Shown: positions 55,999 through 62,845 of the stretch, piece after piece
How positions within the stretch are numbered: the first letter of the stretch is position 1
Layout: the number at the start of each line of letters is the position of its first letter
From: a virus
Virus record (IMG/VR): IMGVR_UViG_3300020233_000057
Location: 1 to 64,000 of that record
Strand: one strand, 5' to 3'
DNA: 64,000 nt
Made by a program: the position numbers and the translations under genes
Notes under the pieces: generated by a model
What the model was told of the DNA's origin: nothing
Databases searched by the model: none
What the model saw: only the letters and a program-made list of their open reading frames with translations

Positions 55999-56093
55999 GC
56001 GGCGGGGTAGCCACCACCCTGCTAGCCGTATGGTGGGTTACTTTGATTGCCGCCTACCTCTGCGGGGTAGCGGCCGGGCGCGGCGGCAGATAG
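55995..56093 (+). CDS. 32-residue membrane peptide
   Basis: GGVATTLLAVWWVTLIAAYL is a membrane helix; ends GRGGR. ATGA overlap. Size and form match phage membrane micropeptides. Confidence 0.55.
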   Translation: MSGGVATTLLAVWWVTLIAAYLCGVAAGRGGR

Positions 56094-56144
56094 CCCGGGC
56101 TCATGTGACTGGACGCCCGTGTCCCTCGGGTCTACAAAATCTGC

Positions 56145-56173
56145 TTGACAGCATCGCGCGCCGATGGTAGAGT
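56145..56173 (+). promoter_or_regulatory. Type B promoter
   Basis: TTGACA (56145-56150), 17-bp spacer with ATCGCGCGCC, TAGAGT (56168-56173), leader TTGTCAGCAAAAG. Confidence 0.75.
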
Positions 56174-56210
56174 TCTGTTGTCAGCAAAAGCCAACCGACA
56201 GGGGAAAGAC

Positions 56211-56429
56211 ATGGACATGGAACTAATCATGCGGAGGCTCAGCACGCTACAGGGCATAGCGGAGCGCCTAGGGGATATCAGGGACGCCGACCGTCGCACA
56301 GATCGACCTACAGCCCCCATGGACTGCGCTCTACAAGACATAGGGTGGCACCGACAGGCCCGCAAGACCGCCGCAGAAGAGATCGCTGCTATAGCAGACG
56401 ATATCGAAACTGCCCTCACGGGACAGTAA
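56211..56429 (+). CDS. Hypothetical helical protein
   Basis: 72 residues from ATG 56211. MRRLSTLQGIAERLGDIRDADRR and ARKTAAEEIAAIADDIETAL are helices. Function unknown. Confidence 0.65.
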   Translation: MDMELIMRRLSTLQGIAERLGDIRDADRRTDRPTAPMDCALQDIGWHRQARKTAAEEIAAIADDIETALTGQ

Positions 56430-56563
56430 CGCGGTAACCGTAGCAGCCCCCGCGGCCGCTACGACATCGGGTATCCAGTCCCACACGTTTCGGATGCTGT
56501 GTGGTGATCCAGTCTGGGTGGTTCTATGGGTTTTGGGGTGTGGAAGATTCTTCGTTTCGGGGG

Positions 56564-56592
56564 TTGACATCTTCGCGCGCATGTGTGAGGGT
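56564..56592 (+). promoter_or_regulatory. Type B promoter
   Basis: TTGACA (56564-56569), 17-bp spacer with TTCGCGCGC, GAGGGT (56587-56592), leader GTGTCAGCAG. Two TCCAGT motifs lie upstream (56474, 56518). Confidence 0.7.
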
Positions 56593-56632
56593 ATGAGTGT
56601 CAGCAGATCACCTACGAAAAGGAGATGAACGC

Positions 56633-57010
56633 ATGAGCAACCCTACATGCGATGACCGCATCGAAGGGCACTTGCGTAGCCGTATAGAGGACCTTGCCCA
56701 TATGCACGCCGTCATCAATCAGGATGGTGGCGTGATCGACGGGGAAGACGTAACCTCCGACGACGCGCTTGATAGGATCGCCGAATACGCTCTAGGGATA
56801 GAGACACATACCACTATGGTGGTGCTCCTGTCCACGGGTGGCCCCGGCGATCAGCTGGAGGTGGAGATCGAGCGCGGCACCTACGGGTGGGAACTCGCAG
56901 AGACATCCGCGGCGTACCGTTTCTCCGATTGGTTCGACGGGGCTACGATCCGGACCGCTGACCGTGATGTGATGGAGTACCTGGAGAACATGGTACAGTA
57001 TCTCACGTAG
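56633..57010 (+). CDS. MSNPTC-family hypothetical protein 2
   Basis: 125 residues, SD AGGAG. NPTCDDRIEGHLRSRIEDLAHM, GGVIDGEDVTSDDALDRIAEYALGI, STGGPGDQLEVEI and WELAETSAAYRFSDWFDGA; paralogue of 52252. Function unknown. Confidence 0.75.
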   Translation: MSNPTCDDRIEGHLRSRIEDLAHMHAVINQDGGVIDGEDVTSDDALDRIAEYALGIETHTTMVVLLSTGGPGDQLEVEIERGTYGWELAETSAAYRFSDWFDGATIRTADRDVMEYLENMVQYLT

Positions 57011-57682
57011 ACTCCCTGTGGTGTGTGCCCTGTAGGGTAGCGTGGCATGCTCCGCGCACCCTACGGGGCACACGTCTGTTTTGCCGTGACGCCGCCCCCA
57101 CCTGTACCGTTGCCGCTACTGTCGCTGCTGTCCCCTGTAGCCCGCGGGTGCCCTCAGGTGGCCTCTGTAGGTGGCTCTAGGCGGCCACTGTCCCCAAGGG
57201 TAGGGTTGGGTTTGTTGCCTCTACGGGTGCCGTCGGTAGTTTCATGCGGGGACAGGGGCCGTCTGCCATATGTCTAGCGTGCACCGTATGACATATGAGA
57301 CATAGCGGCCAGGGGCATCTAACACGCTTTGCCTAGTGGCAGGGCAGCACCCGGGCGGCATGTAACCGTGTAGCCACGCTACAGTTTGGACGCCCTTCGC
57401 GCTACCGTTGGGACACGCGGCTACGCCTCTGCCGCTCCGCTCTAGCGCTTCCATGTGACGCGTCCCCCCTTGTTAGATACGTTAGATCTCATTAGATACT
57501 GTATCTATAATCAGGTACAAACATATGATTAGATACAGAGTCTCTAATCAGCACAAATCACCTATACCATCAAATCCGATCATCCGATCCGACGGTCCGA
57601 CCCGATGGTCCGATCCGACCGAACACGTGTTCCAGTACCCCCCGGGGTCCGATGGTTCGGGTGGATGGTCGGACCCGATGGT
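57011..57682. other. Long intergenic region
   Basis: Begins with a long hairpin (GTGTGCCC-GTAGGGT with ACCCTAC-GGGCACAC, 57023-57073), probably the terminator of 56633. About 400 bases follow in which I see nothing certain; a 70-codon minus-strand ORF (57242-57454) has no SD. Then the repeat array at 57474 and TCCAGT at 57631. Short runs of a GATCCGA/CGATGGTC type fill 57580-57690. Confidence 0.6.
57474..57560. repeat. 19-bp repeat array
   Basis: Cores TAGATA, TAGATA, CAGGTA, TAGATA and CAGCAC at 57474, 57493, 57512, 57530 and 57549 (spacing 19, 19, 18, 19), plus an extra TAGATC at 57483. Confidence 0.75.
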
Positions 57683-57919
57683 CTATAGGCACCCCCATTC
57701 GGGTATGATGCAAGCCGAACCATCGGCGCCGCTACTGTTACAGTAGGTGCTGCCATCCTCATATAGGGTACAGGATGGTTCGCTTGGAATGGTTCGCTCT
57801 ACAGGTATGTCGGTAGGGTGGCTACCTTTCCCGGCATCGTACCCCGTTCTCCATGTGAGCACTAGGGCCACTAGGGCGAGTAGAGCTACCATGGCGTATG
57901 TCTGTCTCCATGTGCGCAT
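57683..57919 (-). CDS. Membrane-anchored CTLYEDGS/CIIPEWGCL protein 2
   Basis: 78 residues. Membrane helix YAMVALLALVALVLTWRTGY, then PSCTLYEDGSTYCNSSG and SACIIPEWGCL. Paralogue of 53241, with the same four cysteines. The gene keeps the same neighbours (repeat array and TCCAGT) as its paralogue. Confidence 0.7.
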   Translation of the reverse strand: MRTWRQTYAMVALLALVALVLTWRTGYDAGKGSHPTDIPVERTIPSEPSCTLYEDGSTYCNSSGADGSACIIPEWGCL

Positions 57920-58093
57920 AGGCGGACCTCTCGTTAGGTGATGTATCCCTACTAGTGTCGCGCGTCATGGGGGGTGAGTCAAGACCCAAAACCCGGTTCT
58001 GCCAGATGGCACTGGATGACGTGGCGGGGGCGAACGTTTGTACGTGGGTCGTTCGGCCGTGCCCGATAGGGTCTTTCGGCCTACCGTTTAGGC

Positions 58094-58122
58094 TTGACAT
58101 GCTAGCCGCTATCTGGCAGACT
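58094..58122 (+). promoter_or_regulatory. Type B promoter
   Basis: TTGACA (58094-58099), 17-bp spacer, CAGACT (58117-58122), leader TTGTCAGCAC. Preceded by GGCCGTGCCCGATAGGGTCTTTCGGCC, a hairpin repeated at 59775. Confidence 0.75.
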
Positions 58123-58156
58123 TGTCTTGTCAGCACAACTCTAGGGAGGTGAGAGA

Positions 58157-58339
58157 ATGCACGATACCACCGAGATTGCTCGGGCCGACGTGGAGTACGC
58201 GGAGGGCCTAGACTTCTCTGAGCTTGAGGGGATCATGTCGGAAGGCGTGGCCGAGACCGCCGACGGCTGCATCGTAGAGCCCGACGGTAGGTGCCCGCAT
58301 GGGCACCGTTCGCCGCTTCTGCTTCTGGGATACATCTAG
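58157..58339 (+). CDS. Small acidic hypothetical protein
   Basis: 60 residues, SD GGGAGGTG. VEYAEGLDFSELEGIMSEGVAE then CIVEPDGRCPHGHRSP, perhaps half a zinc site. Function unknown. Confidence 0.65.
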   Translation: MHDTTEIARADVEYAEGLDFSELEGIMSEGVAETADGCIVEPDGRCPHGHRSPLLLLGYI

Positions 58340-58345
58340 ACGCTA

Positions 58346-58373
58346 GTGAGGTCGACCTAACGGTCGGCCTCAC
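58346..58373 (+). terminator. 12-bp hairpin terminator
   Basis: GTGAGGTCGACC and GGTCGGCCTCAC, loop TAAC; ACTGGA at 58393. Confidence 0.8.
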
Positions 58374-58472
58374 ACGCGCGTCACCCACAAGGACTGGAAG
58401 GCCCCCACAGTTGCGGTGACTGGAACACACGTTCGCTCGCGGCGGTTAGCGCGTGTTTGGTAAACAAAACAC

Positions 58473-58501
58473 TTGACGGCCGCGCGATAATGTGAGAGGC
58501 T
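58473..58501 (+). promoter_or_regulatory. Type B promoter with no ORF behind it
   Basis: TTGACG (58473-58478), 17-bp spacer, GAGGCT (58496-58501). Block of about 75 bp shared with 53539, 54890, 60127 and 62544. Confidence 0.75.
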
Positions 58502-58507
58502 TTCCTT

Positions 58508-58765
58508 GTAAACGAATCGGGACCCCCGAGGTGCCATCAAGCACGCCATATGAAACTACCCCTGACGGCTAACGATCACGTCCTACCTGGGAATGGTAGG
58601 CGATCCCTGAATGAAGGGTAGTGGATGGATGTGCCAAGTAGGTGAGCGAACGGGGAGAACGGGCTAGACGGTAGCCGAGAGTAACCGCGGAGGTGCACCG
58701 ATGCGGGGATGGTAGGCGACCCGATGGCCCGGCCCGATTCGGTACACCTGTACTGGATCGCTCAC
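58508..58765 (+). ncRNA. Candidate structured RNA 1
   Basis: About 260 bases after a promoter, with no plausible ORF or SD. Two hairpins share the loop AATGGTAGGCGA or GATGGTAGGCGA (GGGA...TCCC near 58588 and CGGG...CCCG near 58706), and CCTACC pairs with GGTAGG near 58573-58591. Ends before an ACTGGA motif (58752) and the next promoter. A decayed gene is the alternative. Confidence 0.45.
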
Positions 58766-58798
58766 CCCCGGGCCACCCCCGATAGGGTCTTTCGGCCC

Positions 58799-58827
58799 TT
58801 ACCAAGCGCGCGATAGTGTGAGATACT
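58799..58827 (+). promoter_or_regulatory. Type B promoter, weak -35
   Basis: TTACCA (58799-58804), 17-bp spacer with GCGCGCGATAGTGTGA, GATACT (58822-58827), leader TTGTCAGCAACC. Confidence 0.65.
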
Positions 58828-58865
58828 TTCCTTGTCAGCAACCCTAGACCTCAGGAGGTCAAGAT

Positions 58866-59015
58866 ATGGACATAGAGAGGCAACGGGAGACGGTGCGAAG
58901 TGTTGTGGAGCGGTTGAGGGGGCAGATGTACCACCATCCAAAGGTACAGTATTTGCGTATCGACCGGCGAGAGGCCGAGGCACTTGTTGCAGTCAACCGG
59001 GAGGTCAAGACATGA
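58866..59015 (+). CDS. Small helical protein
   Basis: 49 residues, SD AGGAGGT. Two helices (ERQRETVRSVVERLRGQMYHH and REAEALVAVNREVK). ATGA overlap with the next gene. Function unknown. Confidence 0.65.
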   Translation: MDIERQRETVRSVVERLRGQMYHHPKVQYLRIDRREAEALVAVNREVKT

Positions 59016-59176
59016 CGCGTAAGCACTACGAAAGGCTAGCCGCTATCGTGGCCAGCATACCTGGACAGGGTATCGGTCCCGAAAAGCTGGCTCACGTACT
59101 CGCGGACTTCTGTGAAGCAGACAGTAGCCGATTCAACCGCGAGCTGTTCATAGCCGCATGTGAGGTGCAACCGTGA
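59012..59176 (+). CDS. Small phage protein (MTRKHYERLAAIVA family)
   Basis: 54 residues. HYERLAAIVASIPG, LAHVLADFCEADSSRFNRELFIAACEV match a common small phage protein whose function is unknown. Coupled on both sides. Confidence 0.75.
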   Translation: MTRKHYERLAAIVASIPGQGIGPEKLAHVLADFCEADSSRFNRELFIAACEVQP

Positions 59177-59334
59177 GCGAAACCTACAGGAGCCTCACCA
59201 CCGGGCGCCCTATCGTCTTTGACGACGATAACGCGTATGACGCGTGGAAGGATGAGGAGATAGACCTGTACGGCACCCCGTGGCGCGAGCACCGCAACCC
59301 ATGGCTGGAGGATGAGGACCGCTACAACCTTTAG
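59173..59334 (+). CDS. Small acidic protein
   Basis: 53 residues from GTG 59173. FDDDNAYDAWKDEEIDLYGTPW and EDEDRYNL; strongly acidic. Last gene of the unit. Confidence 0.65.
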   Translation: MSETYRSLTTGRPIVFDDDNAYDAWKDEEIDLYGTPWREHRNPWLEDEDRYNL

Positions 59335-59338
59335 CGAT

Positions 59339-59376
59339 GGCGGTAGGGTCAGACCATACAGTCTGACCCTACCGCC
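59339..59376 (+). terminator. 16-bp perfect hairpin terminator
   Basis: GGCGGTAGGGTCAGAC and GTCTGACCCTACCGCC; ACTGGA follows at 59394. Confidence 0.85.
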
Positions 59377-59399
59377 GCGCCCACCCCCGGGAGACTGGA

Positions 59400-59700
59400 A
59401 GGCCATTACCGTTGGCGCGACGATGCCCCGGTGCAGATCACCGGGGCATCTCGGGCACGTTACGCAGCTTCCCTGCGCCACTAACCGGTGGAAGGGTCCG
59501 ATTCTGTCCGCCTCAGACTTAGGCGGTCCGTGTTCTGTCGGTCCACGGCGCCGGGTACGTTACGCAGCTTCCCTGCGCCCCTTACCTGGGGAGGGGGCCT
59601 GTTCACACTAGGCCAAGGTGTATCTCTGCTACAAGGAAAGTATCTCACACGGGGAGCTACAACACCATAGGCCATTCGGCCTAATGCCATGCGAACCGTC
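59400..59700 (+). ncRNA. Candidate structured RNA 2
   Basis: No ORF with an SD. Hairpins: GATGCCCCGGTG with CACCGGGGCATC (59428-59456), CCGCCT with AGGCGG (59509-59527), AGGCC with GGCCT (59670-59683). The string CACGTTACGCAGCTTCCCTG (59456 on) recurs at 59560 with one change, each followed by GCGCC and a G-rich arm. No promoter directly before it, so it may be made by read-through or from the minus strand. Confidence 0.4.
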
Positions 59701-59804
59701 TACATGAACCATCTAAACCCCCCTGGACTGGATGCCCGTCGCCGCGGTGACGGGAACGTTTACATGTGGGCCGTTCGGCCGTGCCCTGTAGGGTCTTTCG
59801 GCCC

Positions 59805-59833
59805 ATGACAGGCGCGCGATAGTGTGAGATACT
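59805..59833 (+). promoter_or_regulatory. Type B promoter
   Basis: ATGACA (59805-59810), 17-bp spacer, GATACT (59828-59833), leader TTGTCAGCAACCCTAG; near-copy of 58799-58850. Confidence 0.7.
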
Positions 59834-59869
59834 TTCCTTGTCAGCAACCCTAGACCTCAGGAGGTCTTG

Positions 59870-60064
59870 ATGCCCGCTTACCCCGCGACAGATGATTACC
59901 CCTTCGAGGTGGCATTTACCGCCGAGTGCTACCACTGCGAGAAGGAGACCTACGACGAGGCCGCCGCCGTCAACTACAAGGGCCACAAGGACACTCTCGC
60001 TACTACGTGCCAGCACTGCGGCGAGGCCCTCACCTACGACCCGAGCGACATATTCGGGCCTTGA
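59870..60064 (+). CDS. Zinc-ribbon protein
   Basis: 64 residues from ATG 59870. ECYHCEKETYDEAAAVNYKG and TCQHCGEALTYDPSD give one CxxC...CxxC zinc ribbon. Function unknown. Confidence 0.7.
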   Translation: MPAYPATDDYPFEVAFTAECYHCEKETYDEAAAVNYKGHKDTLATTCQHCGEALTYDPSDIFGP

Positions 60065-60071
60065 CAGAGCA

Positions 60072-60100
60072 GTAGGGGCGGGCCTCACGGCCCACCCTAC
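60072..60100 (+). terminator. Hairpin terminator
   Basis: GTAGGGGCGGGCC with GGCCCACCCTAC, one bulge; ACTGGA at 60127. Confidence 0.7.
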
Positions 60101-60180
60101 AGCCGCGCCCACACCGCCCCGGGGCGACTGGAACACGTGTTCGCTCGCGGCTGTTAGCGCGTGTTTGGTAAACAAAACCC

Positions 60181-60209
60181 TTGACGGACGCGCGATAGTG
60201 CTGTATACT
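60181..60209 (+). promoter_or_regulatory. Type B promoter of the tRNA-repair pair
   Basis: TTGACG (60181-60186), 17-bp spacer with GCGCGATAGTGCTG, TATACT (60204-60209), leader CTGTCAGCAACC. The best -10 of the type B set. Confidence 0.85.
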
Positions 60210-60243
60210 TTTTCTGTCAGCAACCAACGGCCCGGAGGGGATC

Positions 60244-60957
60244 ATGGCAGACATCAAAATGTTTGAGGTAGGGGGGTGCGTACGCGATGACCTCATGGGT
60301 ATCCCTACAAAGGATATCGACTTTGCCGTTATCGCTCCCTCGTTCCAAGCCATGCGCTCACACCTTGTCGCCGAGGGTTTCGTGTTGCACGTGGAACATC
60401 CTGAGTTTGTCACTATCCGCGCAGGGGTGCCGAAAGGGCACGTGTTGCGGGAACGTACTCGGGATGCAGATTTTGTGCTGGCGCGTAAAGATTCCGCCGG
60501 TAGCGACGGTCGCCGCCCTGATTTTGTGGAGCCCGGCACGCTAGCCGATGATCTGGCACGCCGAGATTTCACCGTGAACGCTATGGCTCGCGACCCTCTC
60601 ACGGGGGACCTTATCGACCCTCACGGCGGTCAAGACGACCTCCGTAACGGGGTGCTCAGGTTCGTTGGTAATCCTTCGGAGCGCATAGCAGAGGACGGGC
60701 TACGCGTGCTACGCGGGTTGCGCTTCTGCATAACCAAGGGCCTAGAGCCTACGGTCGATACTTGGGATGCGCTATGCAGCCGTGATGCGGCCCGCATGCT
60801 GGGGCTAGTGAGTGCAGAACGTGTACGCGATGAGGTCGAGCGTATGATGGTTCACAACACGTTAGGTACACTTGACCTAATGGCCGACATTCCGGCTCTG
60901 ACGCGTTTGCATATCTTTCGTGATGGGCTCAGGTTGAGCGCTACGCTAGCCCAATGA
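60244..60957 (+). CDS. tRNA nucleotidyltransferase (CCA-adding)-like
   Basis: 237 residues, SD CGGAGG. MFEVGGCVRDDLMGIPTKDIDFAV holds the GGxVRD and DxD metal motifs; DDLARRDFTVNAMARDPLTGDLIDPHGGQDDLRNG and RIAEDGLRVLRGLRF are the class II nucleotidyltransferase blocks (RRDFTxNA, EDxxRxxR). At 237 residues it keeps head and neck but lacks the full body and tail, so full CCA addition is uncertain. Followed by an overlapping phosphatase gene. Confidence 0.9.
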   Translation: MADIKMFEVGGCVRDDLMGIPTKDIDFAVIAPSFQAMRSHLVAEGFVLHVEHPEFVTIRAGVPKGHVLRERTRDADFVLARKDSAGSDGRRPDFVEPGTLADDLARRDFTVNAMARDPLTGDLIDPHGGQDDLRNGVLRFVGNPSERIAEDGLRVLRGLRFCITKGLEPTVDTWDALCSRDAARMLGLVSAERVRDEVERMMVHNTLGTLDLMADIPALTRLHIFRDGLRLSATLAQ

Positions 60958-61430
60958 GACCCCCTGCCGTTATTTTCGATCGTGATGGCACTCTTGCTAG
61001 TGTCGCGTACATTGCGCCGCTTGACCGCTCGGGTAGCGCGTGGCGGCAATACAACGCAGCTCTACCCTTTGATGCCCCTGTACCTGTAGTGGCGGCTCTG
61101 TTGCGTTCTATCCGGCCCGGGGTGGTGCGCATAATGACAAGCGGCCGTGCGGCGGGAGACCATGTAGGGGACACTCACCGCCGCTTATTGATGACCGCGT
61201 GGCTACGTAAGCACGCCCTACCTATTGACGTGCTCATCATGCGTAAAGGTGGTGACCAACGTAGAGACTCGGTGGTGAAAGAAGAGATATACCGTGAGCA
61301 GATAGCCCCGTTCTATGATGTCCGCTACGTTGTTGACGACCGGCAACAAGTGGTAGATATGTGGCGGGAGATAGGGCTACCTGTCTTGCAGGTGGTCGAC
61401 CCTAGGATACTTCCACCTATCGCACGGTAG
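60954..61430 (+). CDS. Polynucleotide kinase 3'-phosphatase-type HAD enzyme
   Basis: 158 residues, ATGA overlap with the nucleotidyltransferase gene. HAD motif I IFDRDGTLA, motif II MTSGRAAG, KEEIYREQIAPFYDVRYVVDDRQQVVDMW (motif III and DD) and LPVLQV match the C-terminal phosphatase domain of T4 polynucleotide kinase. The kinase half is absent. Expected to remove 3' phosphates from cleaved RNA so that ends can be repaired or re-tailed. Confidence 0.85.
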   Translation: MRPPAVIFDRDGTLASVAYIAPLDRSGSAWRQYNAALPFDAPVPVVAALLRSIRPGVVRIMTSGRAAGDHVGDTHRRLLMTAWLRKHALPIDVLIMRKGGDQRRDSVVKEEIYREQIAPFYDVRYVVDDRQQVVDMWREIGLPVLQVVDPRILPPIAR

Positions 61431-61522
61431 GCGCCGCCGGTAGGACTGGAAGGCGTGGGGTGCTGTGCCGCTGTGGTGCTGTGCGCGGCGTGCTTGTACG
61501 CTTGCGAGTTGTTGCGCAGTGG

Positions 61523-61963
61523 CTAGGACCACCCTATGTCAAAGTTGTTGAACTTGGCCTCTGTCGCTAGTGCCACTAGGCGCCCCATAACGTTCTCGTA
61601 GTAGCCCTCAGGTACACCGCACTCGACTATGGTCGCATGCCCGTAGGTGTCCTCCGTGGGGGCTGCGCCGGTGTCGTCGCGCCCTACGTTTGCCACTAGT
61701 GCGCGGCCTAGCATGTCGTCTGCTGCGACGGTGCCGCAGTAGTCGAAAGGGATACCGAGGCGCTCTAGCACCATCTCTGCGTTACTGTTGGACAGGTTGA
61801 CGCGTAGAGCGCACTTGTGGCATGCCTCTGTGGCCTCATGCATGTGGTCACAGTAGAAGTAGAGCTGTTGCTCATCGCACCCCCCGGGGATGGGACAGGT
61901 GTGATTGCAGAAGGTTTCGGAGGCGCGGGGGCCTTCCGTGTGGAATCCGAACGTTATGGACAT
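61523..61963 (-). CDS. Hypothetical protein
   Basis: 146 residues from ATG 61963 (SD AGGAG). ASETFCNHTCPIPGGCDEQQLYFYCDHMHEATEACHKCAL is rich in Cys/His, a likely zinc domain, then a helical part (AEMVLERLGIPFDYCG). Leader on the minus strand: ATGTCAGCAACC. Function unknown. Confidence 0.7.
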   Translation of the reverse strand: MSITFGFHTEGPRASETFCNHTCPIPGGCDEQQLYFYCDHMHEATEACHKCALRVNLSNSNAEMVLERLGIPFDYCGTVAADDMLGRALVANVGRDDTGAAPTEDTYGHATIVECGVPEGYYENVMGRLVALATEAKFNNFDIGWS

Positions 61964-62219
61964 GGGGTCTCCTGTGGGTAGGTTGCTGACATGAATCACT
62001 ATAGGGGCTAGCGGCTAGCAGTGCAAGCCGTAACTATAGGCCGTTCGACTCATTACGATCCAATGGTGCACCGTGCAGCATCGGGCGGGACTGGATGCGT
62101 AGCATTTATGTAACGTTCGTTCCATTTATGCTGTAACGCAACCGTAATACCCTCGCGCGCCTTTCGACATGCCAGTAGGGTACTATCATCATGTCAGCAA
62201 GTCCCAAGGGGGTGAACGA

Positions 62220-62348
62220 ATGACTAAGCGTCAGCTCACAGAGCGACAGAAGGCCCGCAAGGTTCGCAAGACCTCAGCGGCAGAGGACAGAGCCGCAGAA
62301 TGGGTGGAGGCCCGCGGCGGCGCCGTGCTCGTAGAGTACTCCAACTGA
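62220..62348 (+). CDS. Small basic protein
   Basis: 42 residues, SD AAGGGGG. KRQLTERQKARKVRKTSAAEDRAAEWVEARGG. Leader ATGTCAGCAAG; TACTAT at 62181 may be its -10. Probably a nucleic-acid binder. Confidence 0.65.
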   Translation: MTKRQLTERQKARKVRKTSAAEDRAAEWVEARGGAVLVEYSN

Positions 62349-62397
62349 CTAAGACTCGGCCCCGCCTAGGGGGTGGCAACAGAAACCTAGGCCCCTC

Positions 62398-62530
62398 CCG
62401 GGGGTGCCTCTAGAGGGGTGTATCAACTCAAGCGCAGCCGACCAACTAGGCCGGTGTAGTGCACGTGTGGCAGCACGTAGGCCCCTGCCAGGGCATGGAG
62501 AGGTGATACACCCCACTAGAGGCGCCGCCG
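62398..62530 (+). ncRNA. Candidate structured RNA 3 (long stem)
   Basis: GGTGCCTCTAGAGGGGTGTA (62403 on) pairs with TACACCCCACTAGAGGCGCC (to 62524), a stem of about 20 pairs with small bulges; inside, GGCAG pairs with CTGCC. No ORF. Could be a terminator of 62220 grown large, or an RNA in its own right. Confidence 0.45.
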
Positions 62531-62597
62531 CGCAACCCCCGGGACTGGAACACGTGTTCGCTCGCGGTTGTTAGCGCGTGTTTGGTAAACAAAACCC

Positions 62598-62626
62598 TTG
62601 CCGGGCGCGCGATAGTGTGAGATACT
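62598..62626 (+). promoter_or_regulatory. Type B promoter
   Basis: TTGCCG (62598-62603), 17-bp spacer, GATACT (62621-62626), leader TTGTCAGCAACC. Confidence 0.75.
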
Positions 62627-62662
62627 TCCCTTGTCAGCAACCACCGATCAGGAGCAACGATC

Positions 62663-62803
62663 ATGCAGAGTCCCACGAGCACCTCAGTTCGCAAGGCCAC
62701 CCCCGGAATGACCGAGTGGGGTAGCAAGGCCCGCAAGGCTGAGGCGAAGGCCCGCAAGGCCAGCACTCGCCGTGCAGCCATCACAGAGGCCCGCGAGGGC
62801 TGA
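62663..62803 (+). CDS. Small Arg/Lys-rich protein
   Basis: 46 residues, SD AGGAG. VRKATPGMTEWGSKARKAEAKARKASTRRAAI. Repeats of (K/R)ARKA; likely nucleic-acid binding. Confidence 0.65.
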   Translation: MQSPTSTSVRKATPGMTEWGSKARKAEAKARKASTRRAAITEAREG

Positions 62804-62821
62804 GGCTCAACAGAGAGGGAG

Positions 62822-62845
62822 GGGCGCAGGGGAGCGCCCTTTCTT
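62822..62845 (+). terminator. Rho-independent terminator
   Basis: GGGCGC, loop AGGGGA, GCGCCC, TTTCTTC. Confidence 0.8.

Noticed and set aside
57242-57454. 70-codon minus-strand ORF
   Set aside because: No SD, no promoter and no recognisable pattern; kept only as a note in the intergenic entry.
58569-58841. 90-codon minus-strand ORF antisense to the candidate RNA
   Set aside because: Runs through a type B promoter and its spacer; composition as expected by chance.
62020-62080. Possible tRNA-like segment with GTTCGACTC
   Set aside because: No acceptor stem or anticodon arm can be drawn; no other tRNA candidate was found by eye.
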